A stretch of DNA of 64,000 nucleotides from Actinomadura chibensis NBRC 106107 (lineage in GTDB: Bacteria > Actinomycetota > Actinomycetes > Streptosporangiales > Streptosporangiaceae). Made by a program: the position numbers and the translations under genes. Below are positions 7,947 to 16,725 of this stretch, in pieces. How positions within the stretch are numbered: position 1 is the stretch's first letter; the number at the start of each line of letters is the position of its first letter. The notes under the pieces were generated by a model. The model worked only from the letters and a program-made list of their open reading frames with translations, did not search any database and had not been told where the DNA came from. The stretch is taken from the NCBI RefSeq assembly GCF_001552135.1, contig NZ_BCQP01000036.1, forward strand, positions 1-64,000, written 5' to 3'.

Positions 7947-9914
7947 GTGTCGATGAGCAAGCGCGGCCGGAGGCGGGCTCCGGCGGGGACGCGGACGCCG
8001 GCCTGGAGGCGCGGCCGCCGGGCGGTCGCGCTCGCGGGCTGCGGCGCCCTCGTCGCGACGATGACCACCGGGTGCTGGGCCGAGCCGTCGGCGATGCCCG
8101 CCGTCCGCGACTTCCTGATCGCCTGGCAGGTCGGCAACTACCACGCCGCCGCCGGGCGGACCGTCGGCCTCGACCGCGACCAGGTGGAGGACGCGCTGAG
8201 CCGCGTCCGCCAGCAGCTCGACGCGGCGTCCCTGCGGCTGTCCCTCGGCACCGAGGTGCCGGGCAGCGAGGTCGACCAGATCGTCAAGAAGGGCGACGAG
8301 GCCGACGCGCGCTTCACCGTGAAGATCGACCTCGGTGAGAACGGCCAGCCGTGGGAGTACCCGGGGCTGATGCACCTGCGGCGCGTCGGCGGCAAGTGGA
8401 AGGTCGTGTGGAGCCCGTCCATCATCCACACGAAGCTGAAGCAGGGGCAGCGGCTCGCGGTGGTGACCAAGGTGCCGAAGCGCGCCCTGATCACCGACAC
8501 GCAGGGCCGGTCCGTGCTGCGGGTGACCGGCGCGTACATGGTCGGCGTGTACCCCGGGCAGCTCGCCGACCCGCAGCGCACCATCAACCTGCTCACCAAG
8601 CAGACCAAGATCGACGGGGGGCGGCGGCTGGACGCCGAGCGCCTCCTCGGCCGCGTCCGGTCCGCCCCGCCGCAGGAGTTCCTGCCGCTGCTGACCCTCC
8701 AGGTCCCCGCGCACCTCGGGCTGATCCAGCGGCTCGGCAACGTGCCGGGGCTCCAGTTCAAGGGCATCCAGGCGCCGATCGCGCCCGGCTACGCGCCCGA
8801 GCTGATCGGCAACCTCGGGCCCGCGACCGCTGACCGCCTCCAGCAGGTCGGCGCCCCCTACCAGCCGGGCGACACGATCGGCGTCAGCGGCATCCAGCTC
8901 CTCCAGCAGCGCCGCCTGGCGGGCACCCCGACCGTCCAGGTCGTCGCGCAGGACGAGAGCGGCAAGAACACCGAGGAGCTGCGGTCCTGGGAGGGCCAGA
9001 AGCCGCAGGCCGTGCAGACGACCCTCGACCCGACCTTCCAGGCCCGCGCCGACGCCGCCCTCGGCCAGCTGCCCTATCCGGCGTCGATGGTGGCCGTCCG
9101 GCCGAGCACCGGCGAGGTGCTGGCCGTGTCCAACCACGGGACGAACGGCCGCAACCTCGCGTTCGAGGGCCGCTACCCGCCCGGCCTGGCCTTCGGCATC
9201 GTGTCCACCGAGGCGCTGTTCTCCCAGGCGGGGATGAAGCCGTCCACGGAGACGACCTGCCCCGGCACCGTCACGATCGGCGGCAAGACGTTCGCGAACA
9301 GGGGGCTTGGCAAGGGGACCTTGGCCGACCACTTCGCCACGTCCTGCAAGACCGCCCTCGCCCAGCTCGGCTCCAAGCTGGACGCGCAGGCCCTCGTCAA
9401 GGAGGCGGCGCAGTTCGGCCTCGGCAAGGACTACGGGCTCAGCGTCCCCGCGTTCACCGGCTCCGTGCCGACCCCCGCCAACGAGGGCGAGAAGGCCGCG
9501 ATGATGATCGGGGAGGGGAACGTCCAGGTGAGCCCCCTCGCGATGGCCCTGGTCGCGGGCGCGGCGCAGAGCGGCACGTGGCGGCCGCCGTACGTGCTGA
9601 AGGACATCCCGCAGAGCGTCCAGCCGCCGCAGGCGCAGAGCCTCCAGCCGGAGCCGATCGCCAGCCTCAAGAAGGTCCTCGGCCAGACGGCGACGCGCGG
9701 GAACGCCAAACCCGCGCGCGTGTCCGGCGACGTCGTCGGCGTGGCCGCGCTCACCACCTACCAGGAGGGCGGACGCACGAAGACGGTCTCCTGGTTCGTC
9801 GGCTCCGCCGGGGACCGCGCCTTCGCGCTCGCCGTCGAGGGCCGCGTCCCCACCGCCCAGATCGCCGCGCTGTTCCTGCGCGGCGCGCCGCGGACCGCCC
9901 GAACCACAGGCTGA
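7947..9914 (+). CDS. Penicillin-binding-protein homologue lacking all catalytic motifs
   Basis: The 655-residue product has the layout of a MecA/PBP2a-like class B protein. A signal ending MTTGC (a likely lipoprotein anchor near residue 34) precedes an NTF2-like N-terminal domain (about 45-165), a PBP dimerisation-type domain (about 170-340) and a transpeptidase fold (about 350-650). Family members have PGSTFK, SxN and KTGT. Here the first site reads YPPGLAFGIVS (near residue 410), so both Ser and Lys are lost; the second reads SCKTA (near 466) instead of SCNTA; the third reads DVVGVAALTTY (near 595) instead of a GKTGTAE-type motif. The frame is intact for the full family length, so it looks like a maintained pseudoenzyme rather than a decayed gene. 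It probably cannot acylate beta-lactams or cross-link peptidoglycan and may be a structural or regulatory partner. It begins 4 bases after smpB. Confidence 0.85.
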   Translation: MSMSKRGRRRAPAGTRTPAWRRGRRAVALAGCGALVATMTTGCWAEPSAMPAVRDFLIAWQVGNYHAAAGRTVGLDRDQVEDALSRVRQQLDAASLRLSLGTEVPGSEVDQIVKKGDEADARFTVKIDLGENGQPWEYPGLMHLRRVGGKWKVVWSPSIIHTKLKQGQRLAVVTKVPKRALITDTQGRSVLRVTGAYMVGVYPGQLADPQRTINLLTKQTKIDGGRRLDAERLLGRVRSAPPQEFLPLLTLQVPAHLGLIQRLGNVPGLQFKGIQAPIAPGYAPELIGNLGPATADRLQQVGAPYQPGDTIGVSGIQLLQQRRLAGTPTVQVVAQDESGKNTEELRSWEGQKPQAVQTTLDPTFQARADAALGQLPYPASMVAVRPSTGEVLAVSNHGTNGRNLAFEGRYPPGLAFGIVSTEALFSQAGMKPSTETTCPGTVTIGGKTFANRGLGKGTLADHFATSCKTALAQLGSKLDAQALVKEAAQFGLGKDYGLSVPAFTGSVPTPANEGEKAAMMIGEGNVQVSPLAMALVAGAAQSGTWRPPYVLKDIPQSVQPPQAQSLQPEPIASLKKVLGQTATRGNAKPARVSGDVVGVAALTTYQEGGRTKTVSWFVGSAGDRAFALAVEGRVPTAQIAALFLRGAPRTARTTG

Positions 9915-10236
9915 CCGGGCCGCGCCGCGACTTTGTCAGCTCTTTACGCCCGGGACGCAACCAACCCGTCACCCCCGTGCGTCTTTCCGGGTGACTGGGC
10001 TTCCGCTTGGGGGGTTGCGGACCCCAGTCGCCGTGATGAGACCAGAGCCTCGTCTCGGGGGAGGCTCTGCCGTCCGGACCGGCCCGACCCTGCCGGTCGA
10101 CCCCGGTGGGCGCGCCACGCGCACGCCCACCGGGGCTCACGGGTGCCCGGCCGGGGAATGACGTTGCCGGTGCCCGCGTTATCCTTGTAACGTCGTCGTG
10201 CGGACGTCCTCGGACTCCGTCTTGACAACTCAACAT
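9915..10236. other. Intergenic region before ssrA
   Basis: No gene was seen. The region holds a strong hairpin at 10101-10135, a smaller one around 10044-10068 (AGAGCCTC with GAGGCTCT), and a possible ssrA promoter element TATCCT at 10180-10185, about 50 bases before the mature tmRNA 5' end. Confidence 0.45.
10101..10135 (+). terminator. Hairpin terminator after PBP-like gene
   Basis: CCCCGGTGGGCG (10101-10112) pairs perfectly with CGCCCACCGGGG (10124-10135), a 12-bp stem with an 11-base loop. No T-tract follows. It lies between the PBP-like gene and ssrA, so it probably ends the upstream transcript. Confidence 0.5.
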
Positions 10237-10609
10237 GGGGGTGACCGGCTTCGACTTCGGTCGTTCGAGCCAGGGGAAGCGGGTCGAGGGTTGCTGTCGT
10301 GACCTCGTAAATCCTGTGACAGCAAACCAATAACTGCCAACAAGAAGCAGTCCGAGTTCGCCCTCGCCGCCTGAGCGAGGAGCGAACTCTGTCAGCCCGG
10401 GAGCGTCTCCGACCCGGGGTCTGGCATCGCTAGGAGACTCCACCTACCAGCCCGGTCGCGGGGCCGGTAGGAACACCTAACAGCGACTGAGTCCGTCGGC
10501 GACACGCCTGCGTGAGCGCCGGGACTGAGAAAACGCCAAGCAGGCTGCACCCGGAGAAGCCCTGACCCATCACCGAAGGACGCGGGTTCGATTCCCGCCA
10601 CCTCCACCA
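10237..10609 (+). ncRNA. ssrA: tmRNA (transfer-messenger RNA)
   Basis: tmRNA rescues ribosomes stalled on mRNAs without a stop codon and adds a degradation tag. The 5' end GGGGGTGACC (10237-10246) pairs with the 3' end: GGGGGTG with CACCTCC (10599-10605) forms a 7-bp acceptor stem with one G-U pair, followed by discriminator A and an encoded CCA (10607-10609). The T-arm GCGGGTTCGATTCCCGC is at 10582-10598. The tag frame runs 10336-10374 after the segment CCAATAACT. At 373 nt it is typical for actinobacterial one-piece tmRNA. A terminator follows immediately. Confidence 0.97.
10336..10374 (+). other. tmRNA tag-peptide reading frame
   Basis: Reading back in frame from TGA (10372-10374) gives the 12-residue tag ANKKQSEFALAA with resume codon GCC at 10336. 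The ending ALAA is the usual ClpXP/ClpAP degron, and the 12-residue length matches tags of related actinomycetes. The upstream frame cannot extend much further in a sensible way, which supports this resume point. Confidence 0.85.
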
Positions 10610-10615
10610 CATGAG

Positions 10616-10650
10616 AGCCGCCGGCCAGAACACATCTGGCCGGCGGCTTT
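10616..10650 (+). terminator. Intrinsic terminator of ssrA
   Basis: AGCCGCCGGCCAGA (10616-10629) pairs perfectly with TCTGGCCGGCGGCT (10635-10648), a 14-bp stem with a 5-base loop ending in TTT. It begins 6 bases after the tmRNA CCA end. Confidence 0.9.
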
Positions 10651-10718
10651 CGCGTTGCGCGTCCGCTTCGGGCCCCGGGCATCGCGCCGGCGAGGCGCTC
10701 CGGTCATTCACGGCATGG

Positions 10719-10748
10719 TTGACGGCCCGATCTGGTTGCCGCGATTCT
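10719..10748 (+). promoter_or_regulatory. Promoter of sulfotransferase gene
   Basis: TTGACG (10719-10724) and GATTCT (10743-10748) are separated by 18 bases, a sigma70-type layout. The -10 box is 6 bases from the ATG at 10755, implying a leaderless mRNA. Confidence 0.5.
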
Positions 10749-10754
10749 TCCCAC

Positions 10755-11702
10755 ATGGGCTCGGGGGGACGTGTTCGCTACCAGACCTCTTTCACGGACT
10801 CGGCCCGCTGGGACGGGTTCGCGTTCCGTCCCGGCGACATCGTGATCAGCACCCCGGCGAAGTGCGGCACGACCTGGCTGCAGATGATCTGCGCCCTGGA
10901 GATCTTCAAGAGCGCGACATTTGACCGGCCGCTCGACCAGATCTCGCCGTGGCTGGACGTCCTGCTGCGCCCGCTCCCCGAAGTGCTGGCCGACCTTGAG
11001 GCACAGGCGCACCGGCGGTTCATCAAGACCCATGTGCCGCTGGACGGATTGCCCTTCGACGACCGGGTCACCTACCTCTGCGCAAGCCGGGACCCCCGGG
11101 ATGTGGCCGTGTCCTTGGACAACCACGCCGGCAACACCGACCGGGCCGTGACCCTGGCATTGCGGGAGGACGCCGTGGGCGCCGCGGTCCTCGACCAGTT
11201 GCTGGCCGCCGCTCCGTCCCCGCCGAGCGGGACCGCGCGCGAGCGCTTCTGGTCCTGGGTCGATCCGGCCGCGCCCGGGAAGGCCGTGTCCGACCTGGAG
11301 ATCATGCTTCACCATCTGGACACGTTCTGGCAGGTCCGCGACCAGCCGAACATCGTGCTGCTGCGCTACGAGGACCTCCTTGATGACCTCGAAGGGCAGA
11401 TGCGCTACATGGCGGCCCGGCTCGGGATCGCCATCACCGAAACAGCCTGGCCGGACCTGGTCCAGGCCGCGACGTTCGCGGCCATGAAGGGCCGGGCCGA
11501 CGAGCTCGCGCCCGAAGCCAGCCACGACGGCTTCTATCACGACCCCAGCCGGTTCTTCCGCAGCGGAACAACAGGCCAGTGGCGGCAGGTCCTCAGCGAG
11601 GAGGAGCTTCCCCGGTACGCCGCCCGAGTCGCCGAATGCGCGCCCGCGGACCTTGCCGCCTGGATCCATCGGCCCGCACTCCCAGCGGCAGGCGACTTCT
11701 AA
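10755..11702 (+). CDS. Sulfotransferase domain protein
   Basis: This 315-residue cytosolic-type sulfotransferase should transfer sulfate from PAPS to a hydroxyl or amine acceptor. The 5'-phosphosulfate loop is PAKCGTTWLQ (near residue 32), the 3'-phosphate-binding motif is SRDPRDVAVSLDNH (near residue 115), and the C-terminal GTTGQWRQVLS resembles the GxxGxWK segment. The start at 10755 fits the promoter 6 bases upstream; longer in-frame starts would lie within the ssrA terminator. The acceptor is unknown. It stands alone between ssrA and an empty 430-base stretch, with no visible biosynthetic cluster. Confidence 0.9.
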   Translation: MGSGGRVRYQTSFTDSARWDGFAFRPGDIVISTPAKCGTTWLQMICALEIFKSATFDRPLDQISPWLDVLLRPLPEVLADLEAQAHRRFIKTHVPLDGLPFDDRVTYLCASRDPRDVAVSLDNHAGNTDRAVTLALREDAVGAAVLDQLLAAAPSPPSGTARERFWSWVDPAAPGKAVSDLEIMLHHLDTFWQVRDQPNIVLLRYEDLLDDLEGQMRYMAARLGIAITETAWPDLVQAATFAAMKGRADELAPEASHDGFYHDPSRFFRSGTTGQWRQVLSEEELPRYAARVAECAPADLAAWIHRPALPAAGDF

Positions 11703-12130
11703 GGGCGCGGTTCATGAGTGAAGACGCGCCGGAGCCGACGCGGAACTGAGGCGGACACAGACCTTGCCGAGACCGCGGGACCGCTCGCTGGCCGGGTCGA
11801 CAACGCCGACCCGTTTCCCCGATGCTGCATTCCATTCCGCACCGGGTACGCGAATTCAATGCTGTGGTGCCCGGTCCATCACAGCCGAACAATGAGAGGG
11901 CATTCCTGTCGCGGCGGTCCCTGAATAGGCCAGCGCAGGTCGAAGCGGGGGCGGCCCGGCTCCACCCGGTCGGTGTGCCCCGGCGAAGTCGCCCACCGGG
12001 TGTCGGCTAGCCGCGTTCAGATATGGCATCCTTTGTCGACGGCGCGATCCGACCGTCGATGCAGGACGTTCGGTATACGGTCCGGCCCATAGCGAATCCA
12101 ATCCCGGTGCTCGCGAATTCTGGAGAAGCC
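11703..12130. other. Gene-poor stretch
   Basis: Nothing supportable as a gene was seen in these 428 bases. Base composition is lower in GC than the neighbours near 11815-11900, and no tRNA, hairpin terminator or clear promoter was recognised. Confidence 0.4.
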
Positions 12131-12535
12131 TTGAGCGATTACACACTGCGCCCGGTCGGGCGTGTCGTGTCGGTCCTCACCGATCGCGAGCAGGCGCCAC
12201 GCCAGCCCGATGAGGGCGCCCCTGACGCCTGGCTGGTGTTCGACGACCAGTACGCCCCCGCCCTGGACGGATTGACCCCCGGCACCGATGCGCTGCTGTT
12301 CACCTGGCTCGACCGCGCCGACCGCGACACCCTCGCCGTCCATCCGCGCGGTGAGGCCTCCCGGCCGGTCACCGGTGTCTTCGCCACCCGGTCGCCCGAC
12401 CGGCCCAACCCGATCGGCCTGCACACCGTGCACGTCCTCGCCGTGACCGGTTCGCGCGTTCACGTCCAAAACCTTGAGGCCCTCGACGCGACCCCGATCC
12501 TGGACATCAAACCCATCCTCACCCCCGACCGGTGA
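12131..12535 (+). CDS. trmO: TrmO-type tRNA m6t6A methyltransferase (TsaA family)
   Basis: TrmO N6-methylates threonylcarbamoyladenosine-37 in certain tRNAs using S-adenosylmethionine. The product is about 134 residues. It starts LSDYTLRPVGRV, contains the family hallmark GVFATRSPDRPNPIGLHTV, and ends with LDATPILDIKPIL, both typical of the TsaA beta-barrel. The TTG at 12131 was chosen because GGAGA (12122-12126) lies just upstream and family members begin at this point; an in-frame ATG at 12023 would add 36 unconserved residues. Many actinobacterial relatives lack experimental proof of the tRNA activity, so the exact substrate is inferred from the family. Confidence 0.85.
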   Translation: MSDYTLRPVGRVVSVLTDREQAPRQPDEGAPDAWLVFDDQYAPALDGLTPGTDALLFTWLDRADRDTLAVHPRGEASRPVTGVFATRSPDRPNPIGLHTVHVLAVTGSRVHVQNLEALDATPILDIKPILTPDR

Positions 12536-12620
12536 GACCGGGTGTCGCACCGGGTCGGCGGACCTGCCGAGGCCGGATCCTGGCGGGGCGCCTGGCCATA
12601 AGCGGACGCTTTCCGACTCG

Positions 12621-12626
12621 TAGACT
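12621..12626 (+). promoter_or_regulatory. -10 box of SARP regulator gene (leaderless)
   Basis: TAGACT ends 6 bases before the GTG start at 12633, consistent with a leaderless transcript. No good -35 hexamer is visible. Confidence 0.4.
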
Positions 12627-12632
12627 GCCGAG

Positions 12633-15600
12633 GTGAGATTCGGGGTATTGGGGCCGCTGGCCGCTTGGACGGATCATGGCGAGCCGGTCGCGATCCCCGG
12701 CCGCAAGGTGCGGGCGCTGCTGGCGGACCTGCTCGTCCACGAAGGGCGAGCGGTGTCGTCCGACCGGCTCGTCGACGACCTGTGGGGCGACGCGGCGCCG
12801 GCCGATCCCACGGCCGCGCTGCAAGTGCGGGTGTCGCAGTTGCGGCGGGCGCTGGCGAACGCCGAGTCCGGGGCGCGCGACCTCGTGGTGTCGCAGCCGC
12901 CCGGCTACGCGCTGCGGGCCGCGCCCGGCGCGGTGGACGCGGCGAGGTTCGCGCACCTGGCCGAGTTGGCCCAGGCGGCCGACGACCCGCGGACGACGGC
13001 CGGGCTGCTGACCGAGGCCCTGGACCTGTGGCGGGGCCCGGCCCTGGCCGACTTCGCGGACGCGGAGTTCGCGCGGGCCGCCGTGACCCGCTGGGAGGAG
13101 CGGCGGCTGGCCGCGGCGGAGGCGCTCGCCGAGGCGCGCCTGGCCCTCGGCGAGCACCGCGAGCTGGTCGCCGAGCTGGGCGAGCAGGTGTCCCGGCAGC
13201 CGTACCGGGAGCGGCTGCGCGCGGCGCACATGCGTGCCCTCTACCGGGCGGGCCGGGTGGGCGAGGCGTTGGAGAGCTACCAGGATCTGCGCCGCGGGCT
13301 CGCCGACGAGCTGGGGCTCGACCCGAGCCCGGAGCTGACCGCGCTGCACGCGGCGATCCTCGCCGGCGACCCGGCCGAGCGGGCGCCGGCGCCCGTGCCG
13401 CGTCCGGTGAGGCCCACCACGAACCTGCCGGCCCCGGTGACCGAGCTGATCGGACGCGACCACGACGTCCGGCGCGTCCGCGAGCTGCTGGCGGCGGGAC
13501 GGCTCGTCACCCTGACCGGCCCGGGCGGCGTGGGCAAGACCAGCGTCGCGATCGCGACCGCCCGCGCCGCGGCCGACGCGTACCCGGACGGCGTGTGGCT
13601 GGTCGACCTGACCGCGTGGGACGGACACGGCGACCCGGCGGAGATCGTGCTGTCCGCCCTGTCCATCCCGGACGCGCCGGGCGACGCGGGCACCGGCGCC
13701 GGGGCAAGGCTGGCGGCGGCGCTGCGCGAGCGGCGGACGCTGCTGGTGCTGGACAACTGCGAGCACGTGATCGAGCCGGTCGCCGGGCTGACCGCGGCGC
13801 TGCTGCCGGTCGCGCCCGGCCTGCGGGTGCTGGCCGCGAGCCGGGAGCCGCTGCGGCTGCGCGGCGAGGCGCGCTGGGACGTGGCGCCACTCGACGTCCC
13901 GGGCACCGACGACCCGGACCGGTTGTCCCGGTCGCCCGCCGTCCGGCTGTTCCTCGCGCGGGCCGGGCTGGACCCGGCGCCGGAGACGGCCGCCGCCGTG
14001 GCGGAGGTGTGCCGCCGGCTGGACGGCATCCCGCTCGCCCTGGAACTCGCCGCCACCCGGGTGCCCGCGCTCGGCGTCGCCGAGCTCGCGGCCCGGCTGC
14101 GCGTGCCGCGCGACCGGTTCGGCCTGCTCGGCACCGGGCCCCGGGACGCGCCCGCGCGCCAGCGCACCCTGGCCGCGGTGATCGACTGGAGCTGGCGGCT
14201 GCTGACCGGTCCGGAGCGGGCCGTGCTGCGCCGCCTCGCCGTCCACTCCGGCGGATGCACGCTCGACGCCGCCGAGGCGCTGTGCGCCGGGGACGAGGTC
14301 GAGCCCGGCCAGGTGCTCGACCTGCTCGCCGGGCTCGTGGACCGCTCCCTCGTCGTCCGCGCCGCCGGGCCCCGGTTCCGGCTGCTGGAGACGGTGTCGG
14401 CGTTCTGCCACGACCGGCTGCGGGAGGCCGGGGAGGAGGCGGCGCTGCGCCGCCGGCACGCCGACCACTACTTGGCGCTCGCGGCGTCGGCCGACCTGCG
14501 GCTTCGCGGCCCTGACCAGCGCGAATGGCTGCTCCGGCTGGACGCCGAGACCGCGAACCTGCGCGCGGCCCTGGACGCCTTCCACCGGGACGGCGCGGCG
14601 GACCGCGCGCTGCGCCTGGCCGGGACGCTGACCTGGTACTGGTTCCTGCGCGGCCGGTTCGCCGAGGCCGACCGGGTGCTCGCCGCCGCCCTGGACGCGC
14701 CGGGCGAAGCGCCGGCCGGCGTCCGGGCGAAGGCGGCGGCCTGGCACGCCGGGCTGGCGCTCATGCGGGGCCGGTCCGGGGCGGAGCTCGTCGCCGGGGC
14801 GCTGCGCGACGCGGAGGCGGTGCCGGACCCGGTCGAACGCGTCCGGGCGCAGTGGTTCCTCGCGAGTTCGATCATCAGCTCGGGCGACGAGACGACCACG
14901 ACGAAGCTGCTGGCGTCCGCCCTGGACACGGCCCGCGCCGCCGGGGACCGCTGGGGCGAGGCGGCGGTGCTGAGCGTCCGCGCCATGCTCGCCCACATGC
15001 GCGGGGACCTGGACGCCCTCGAACACGACGCCCGGCGCGGCGCCGAGCTGTTCGCCGAGCTGGGCGACGAGTGGGGCGTGCTCCAGGCCACGAGCTGGCT
15101 GATCGGCCTCGCCGACATGACCGGCGACCACGCCGCGGCGACCCGGCTCGCCCGGGACGGCCTCCGCATCGCCGAGGATCTCGGGCTCTGGTCCGACGCG
15201 GCCGACCGGCTGAGCTGGCTCGCCTGGACGTCGGTGCAGGTCGGCGACTACGCGAGCGCCCGCGAGCAGGGCGAGCGGGCGCGCCGGCTGGCGGTGGAGC
15301 AGGGCCAGGCCGGGGAGGTGTTCGCCACCCTCTCGGTGGCGTTCGCCGCGCGCCGCGGCGGCGATCTCGACCAGGCGGAGGAGCACCTGCGCCGGCTGCT
15401 GGCGACCGCCCGGGGGCTGCAGACCGCGGAGAGCAGCCCGCCGTACCTGCCGATGGTCCTGGCCGAGCTGGGGCTGCTGGCCGCGCGGCGCGGCGACCCG
15501 GCGACGGCGCTCGCCCACCACCGCGAGGCGTTCGCGACATGCCGCGACCAGGCCTCGGCGCGCGGGATGGCGTGGGCGCTCACGGGCATGGCGGAGGCGG

Positions 15601-15824
15601 TGGCGCTGGACGGACGCCCCGGCGCCGCCGCGCGGCTGCTCGGCGCCGCCGAGACCGCGCGGCGCGGGACCATCTTGCCGCCATCGCCCTCCGACCAGGC
15701 CGAACTCGACCGGATCACGGCGGCCGTTCGCCGGGCGGAGCCCGATTTCGACGCCCTTTTCAAGCAGGGCGCCGAACTCACGCCCGAACAGGCCCGGACC
15801 CTCGCGGACGAGGACCGGGCCTGA
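12633..15824 (+). CDS. AfsR/SARP-family ATP-binding transcriptional regulator
   Basis: The 1063-residue protein has the full AfsR-like architecture. An OmpR-type winged helix lies at about 1-90 (GRKVRALLADLL, DDLWGD, LRRAL), a bacterial transcriptional activation domain at about 95-245, and an NB-ARC-like NTPase from about 270, with Walker A TGPGGVGKTS near residue 296 and Walker B LLVLDNCEH near 370. A long helical TPR-like region fills about 600-1060. Such proteins activate secondary-metabolite or stress genes by binding direct repeats near promoters. No biosynthetic cluster is adjacent, so the target is unknown; a convergent DHFR-like reductase lies 15 bases downstream. Confidence 0.93.
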   Translation: MRFGVLGPLAAWTDHGEPVAIPGRKVRALLADLLVHEGRAVSSDRLVDDLWGDAAPADPTAALQVRVSQLRRALANAESGARDLVVSQPPGYALRAAPGAVDAARFAHLAELAQAADDPRTTAGLLTEALDLWRGPALADFADAEFARAAVTRWEERRLAAAEALAEARLALGEHRELVAELGEQVSRQPYRERLRAAHMRALYRAGRVGEALESYQDLRRGLADELGLDPSPELTALHAAILAGDPAERAPAPVPRPVRPTTNLPAPVTELIGRDHDVRRVRELLAAGRLVTLTGPGGVGKTSVAIATARAAADAYPDGVWLVDLTAWDGHGDPAEIVLSALSIPDAPGDAGTGAGARLAAALRERRTLLVLDNCEHVIEPVAGLTAALLPVAPGLRVLAASREPLRLRGEARWDVAPLDVPGTDDPDRLSRSPAVRLFLARAGLDPAPETAAAVAEVCRRLDGIPLALELAATRVPALGVAELAARLRVPRDRFGLLGTGPRDAPARQRTLAAVIDWSWRLLTGPERAVLRRLAVHSGGCTLDAAEALCAGDEVEPGQVLDLLAGLVDRSLVVRAAGPRFRLLETVSAFCHDRLREAGEEAALRRRHADHYLALAASADLRLRGPDQREWLLRLDAETANLRAALDAFHRDGAADRALRLAGTLTWYWFLRGRFAEADRVLAAALDAPGEAPAGVRAKAAAWHAGLALMRGRSGAELVAGALRDAEAVPDPVERVRAQWFLASSIISSGDETTTTKLLASALDTARAAGDRWGEAAVLSVRAMLAHMRGDLDALEHDARRGAELFAELGDEWGVLQATSWLIGLADMTGDHAAATRLARDGLRIAEDLGLWSDAADRLSWLAWTSVQVGDYASAREQGERARRLAVEQGQAGEVFATLSVAFAARRGGDLDQAEEHLRRLLATARGLQTAESSPPYLPMVLAELGLLAARRGDPATALAHHREAFATCRDQASARGMAWALTGMAEAVALDGRPGAAARLLGAAETARRGTILPPSPSDQAELDRITAAVRRAEPDFDALFKQGAELTPEQARTLADEDRA

Positions 15825-15839
15825 ACCGCTCACCACCGT

Positions 15840-16409
15840 CTACTTCGGAACGTAGACGTGCACGGCGATTCCCGACTCGAACCGGTTGACGTCGGCCAGC
15901 TTCAGGTGCGTCGTGTCGAAGCCCGCGCCCTCGAACAGGTGCAGGCCGGCCCCGAGGATGACGGGGAAATACCAGAAGTGGAACTCGTCGACCAGGCCGT
16001 GCTCGACGAGGGTGCGGTCGAGTTCGCCGGTGCCCCATTTCAGGATGTCCTTGCCCGGCTGCTCCTTGAGCTTGGCGACCTCCTCGGGAACGTCCTTGAG
16101 AAGGGTGGCGTTCCACCTGGGGGCCTCCGTCAGTGTCCGCGACGCCACGTACTTGGGCATCGCGTTGATCATGTCGGCGACGGGGTCCCCGGCCCGCGAC
16201 ATCCATGCGTCCGCCATTGCCTCGTAGGTGAGCCGTCCGACGAGGATGGCGTCCGCCCTCTTCATCAAGGAGGCCGAGTAGTTGCCGTGGTCGTCGTCCC
16301 AGTAGGGCATGCCCCAGTGCTGCGGCTCCGCTCGGGACGCCGTCGACGGAGTGGTGTCGTTGATGACCCCGTCCAGTGACACGAACGTCGACTCGATCAG
16401 CTTGCGCAT
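15840..16409 (-). CDS. Dihydrofolate reductase/RibD C-terminal family protein
   Basis: This 189-residue protein belongs to the RibD C-terminal/DHFR-like superfamily, usually NADPH-dependent reductases of unknown substrate. Recognisable features are the N-terminal MRKLIESTFVSLDGVI strand-loop, the ILVGRLTYEAMADAW segment and the glycine-rich nucleotide-binding part ILKWGTGELDRTLVEHGLVDE, ending with PVILGAGLHLFEG. A GGAAGAGGGAGCA stretch serves as ribosome binding site before the ATG at 16409. It is monocistronic and converges with the SARP regulator. It is not the housekeeping FolA, and its substrate cannot be told from sequence. Confidence 0.88.
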   Translation of the reverse strand: MRKLIESTFVSLDGVINDTTPSTASRAEPQHWGMPYWDDDHGNYSASLMKRADAILVGRLTYEAMADAWMSRAGDPVADMINAMPKYVASRTLTEAPRWNATLLKDVPEEVAKLKEQPGKDILKWGTGELDRTLVEHGLVDEFHFWYFPVILGAGLHLFEGAGFDTTHLKLADVNRFESGIAVHVYVPK

Positions 16410-16725
16410 CGTGCTGCTCCCTCTTCCTTCCGGCGCCTGCCCGGCGCCGGTTTCGATGACTCAAAGCTGCCGGACGGCCCTTACCGTTTCCTTCAGGTCT
16501 CCCATCGCCCCGCCGTAAGACGGCTGTCGTGATCGCCAGATCAAGGGCGCGGTGGTGGCGGGTCGCCCTCGGTCCAAGGCGAACGCCCCCATTCGTCGGA
16601 CGAGTGTGCCGCGGCCGACGATTCGGGCTCGGTCAATTCGTCGGGTTCGACGATGCGGCACGACCGTCGCTCGGCGACGCTCATCGGTGTCGCTTGTGCT
16701 CGTCGGTGATTCAAGGAGCTCGAGG
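16410..16725. other. Intergenic region between DHFR-like and serine hydrolase genes
   Basis: No gene was seen in this divergent 316-base spacer. The only clear element is the Shine-Dalgarno AAGGAG at 16713-16718 for the gene starting at 16726. Confidence 0.4.

Noticed and set aside
10222-10227. TTGACA just before the tmRNA 5' end as a -35 box
   Set aside because: It is too close to the mature end to drive ssrA, and no -10 follows at the right distance.
11714-11749. Tiny frame MSEDAPEPTRN after the sulfotransferase
   Set aside because: It is eleven residues long with no ribosome binding site; treated as chance.
12519-15836. 1105-residue minus-strand frame opposite the SARP regulator
   Set aside because: It is low-complexity Arg/Gly/Pro sequence typical of the antisense of GC-rich genes; the plus strand has full AfsR motifs.
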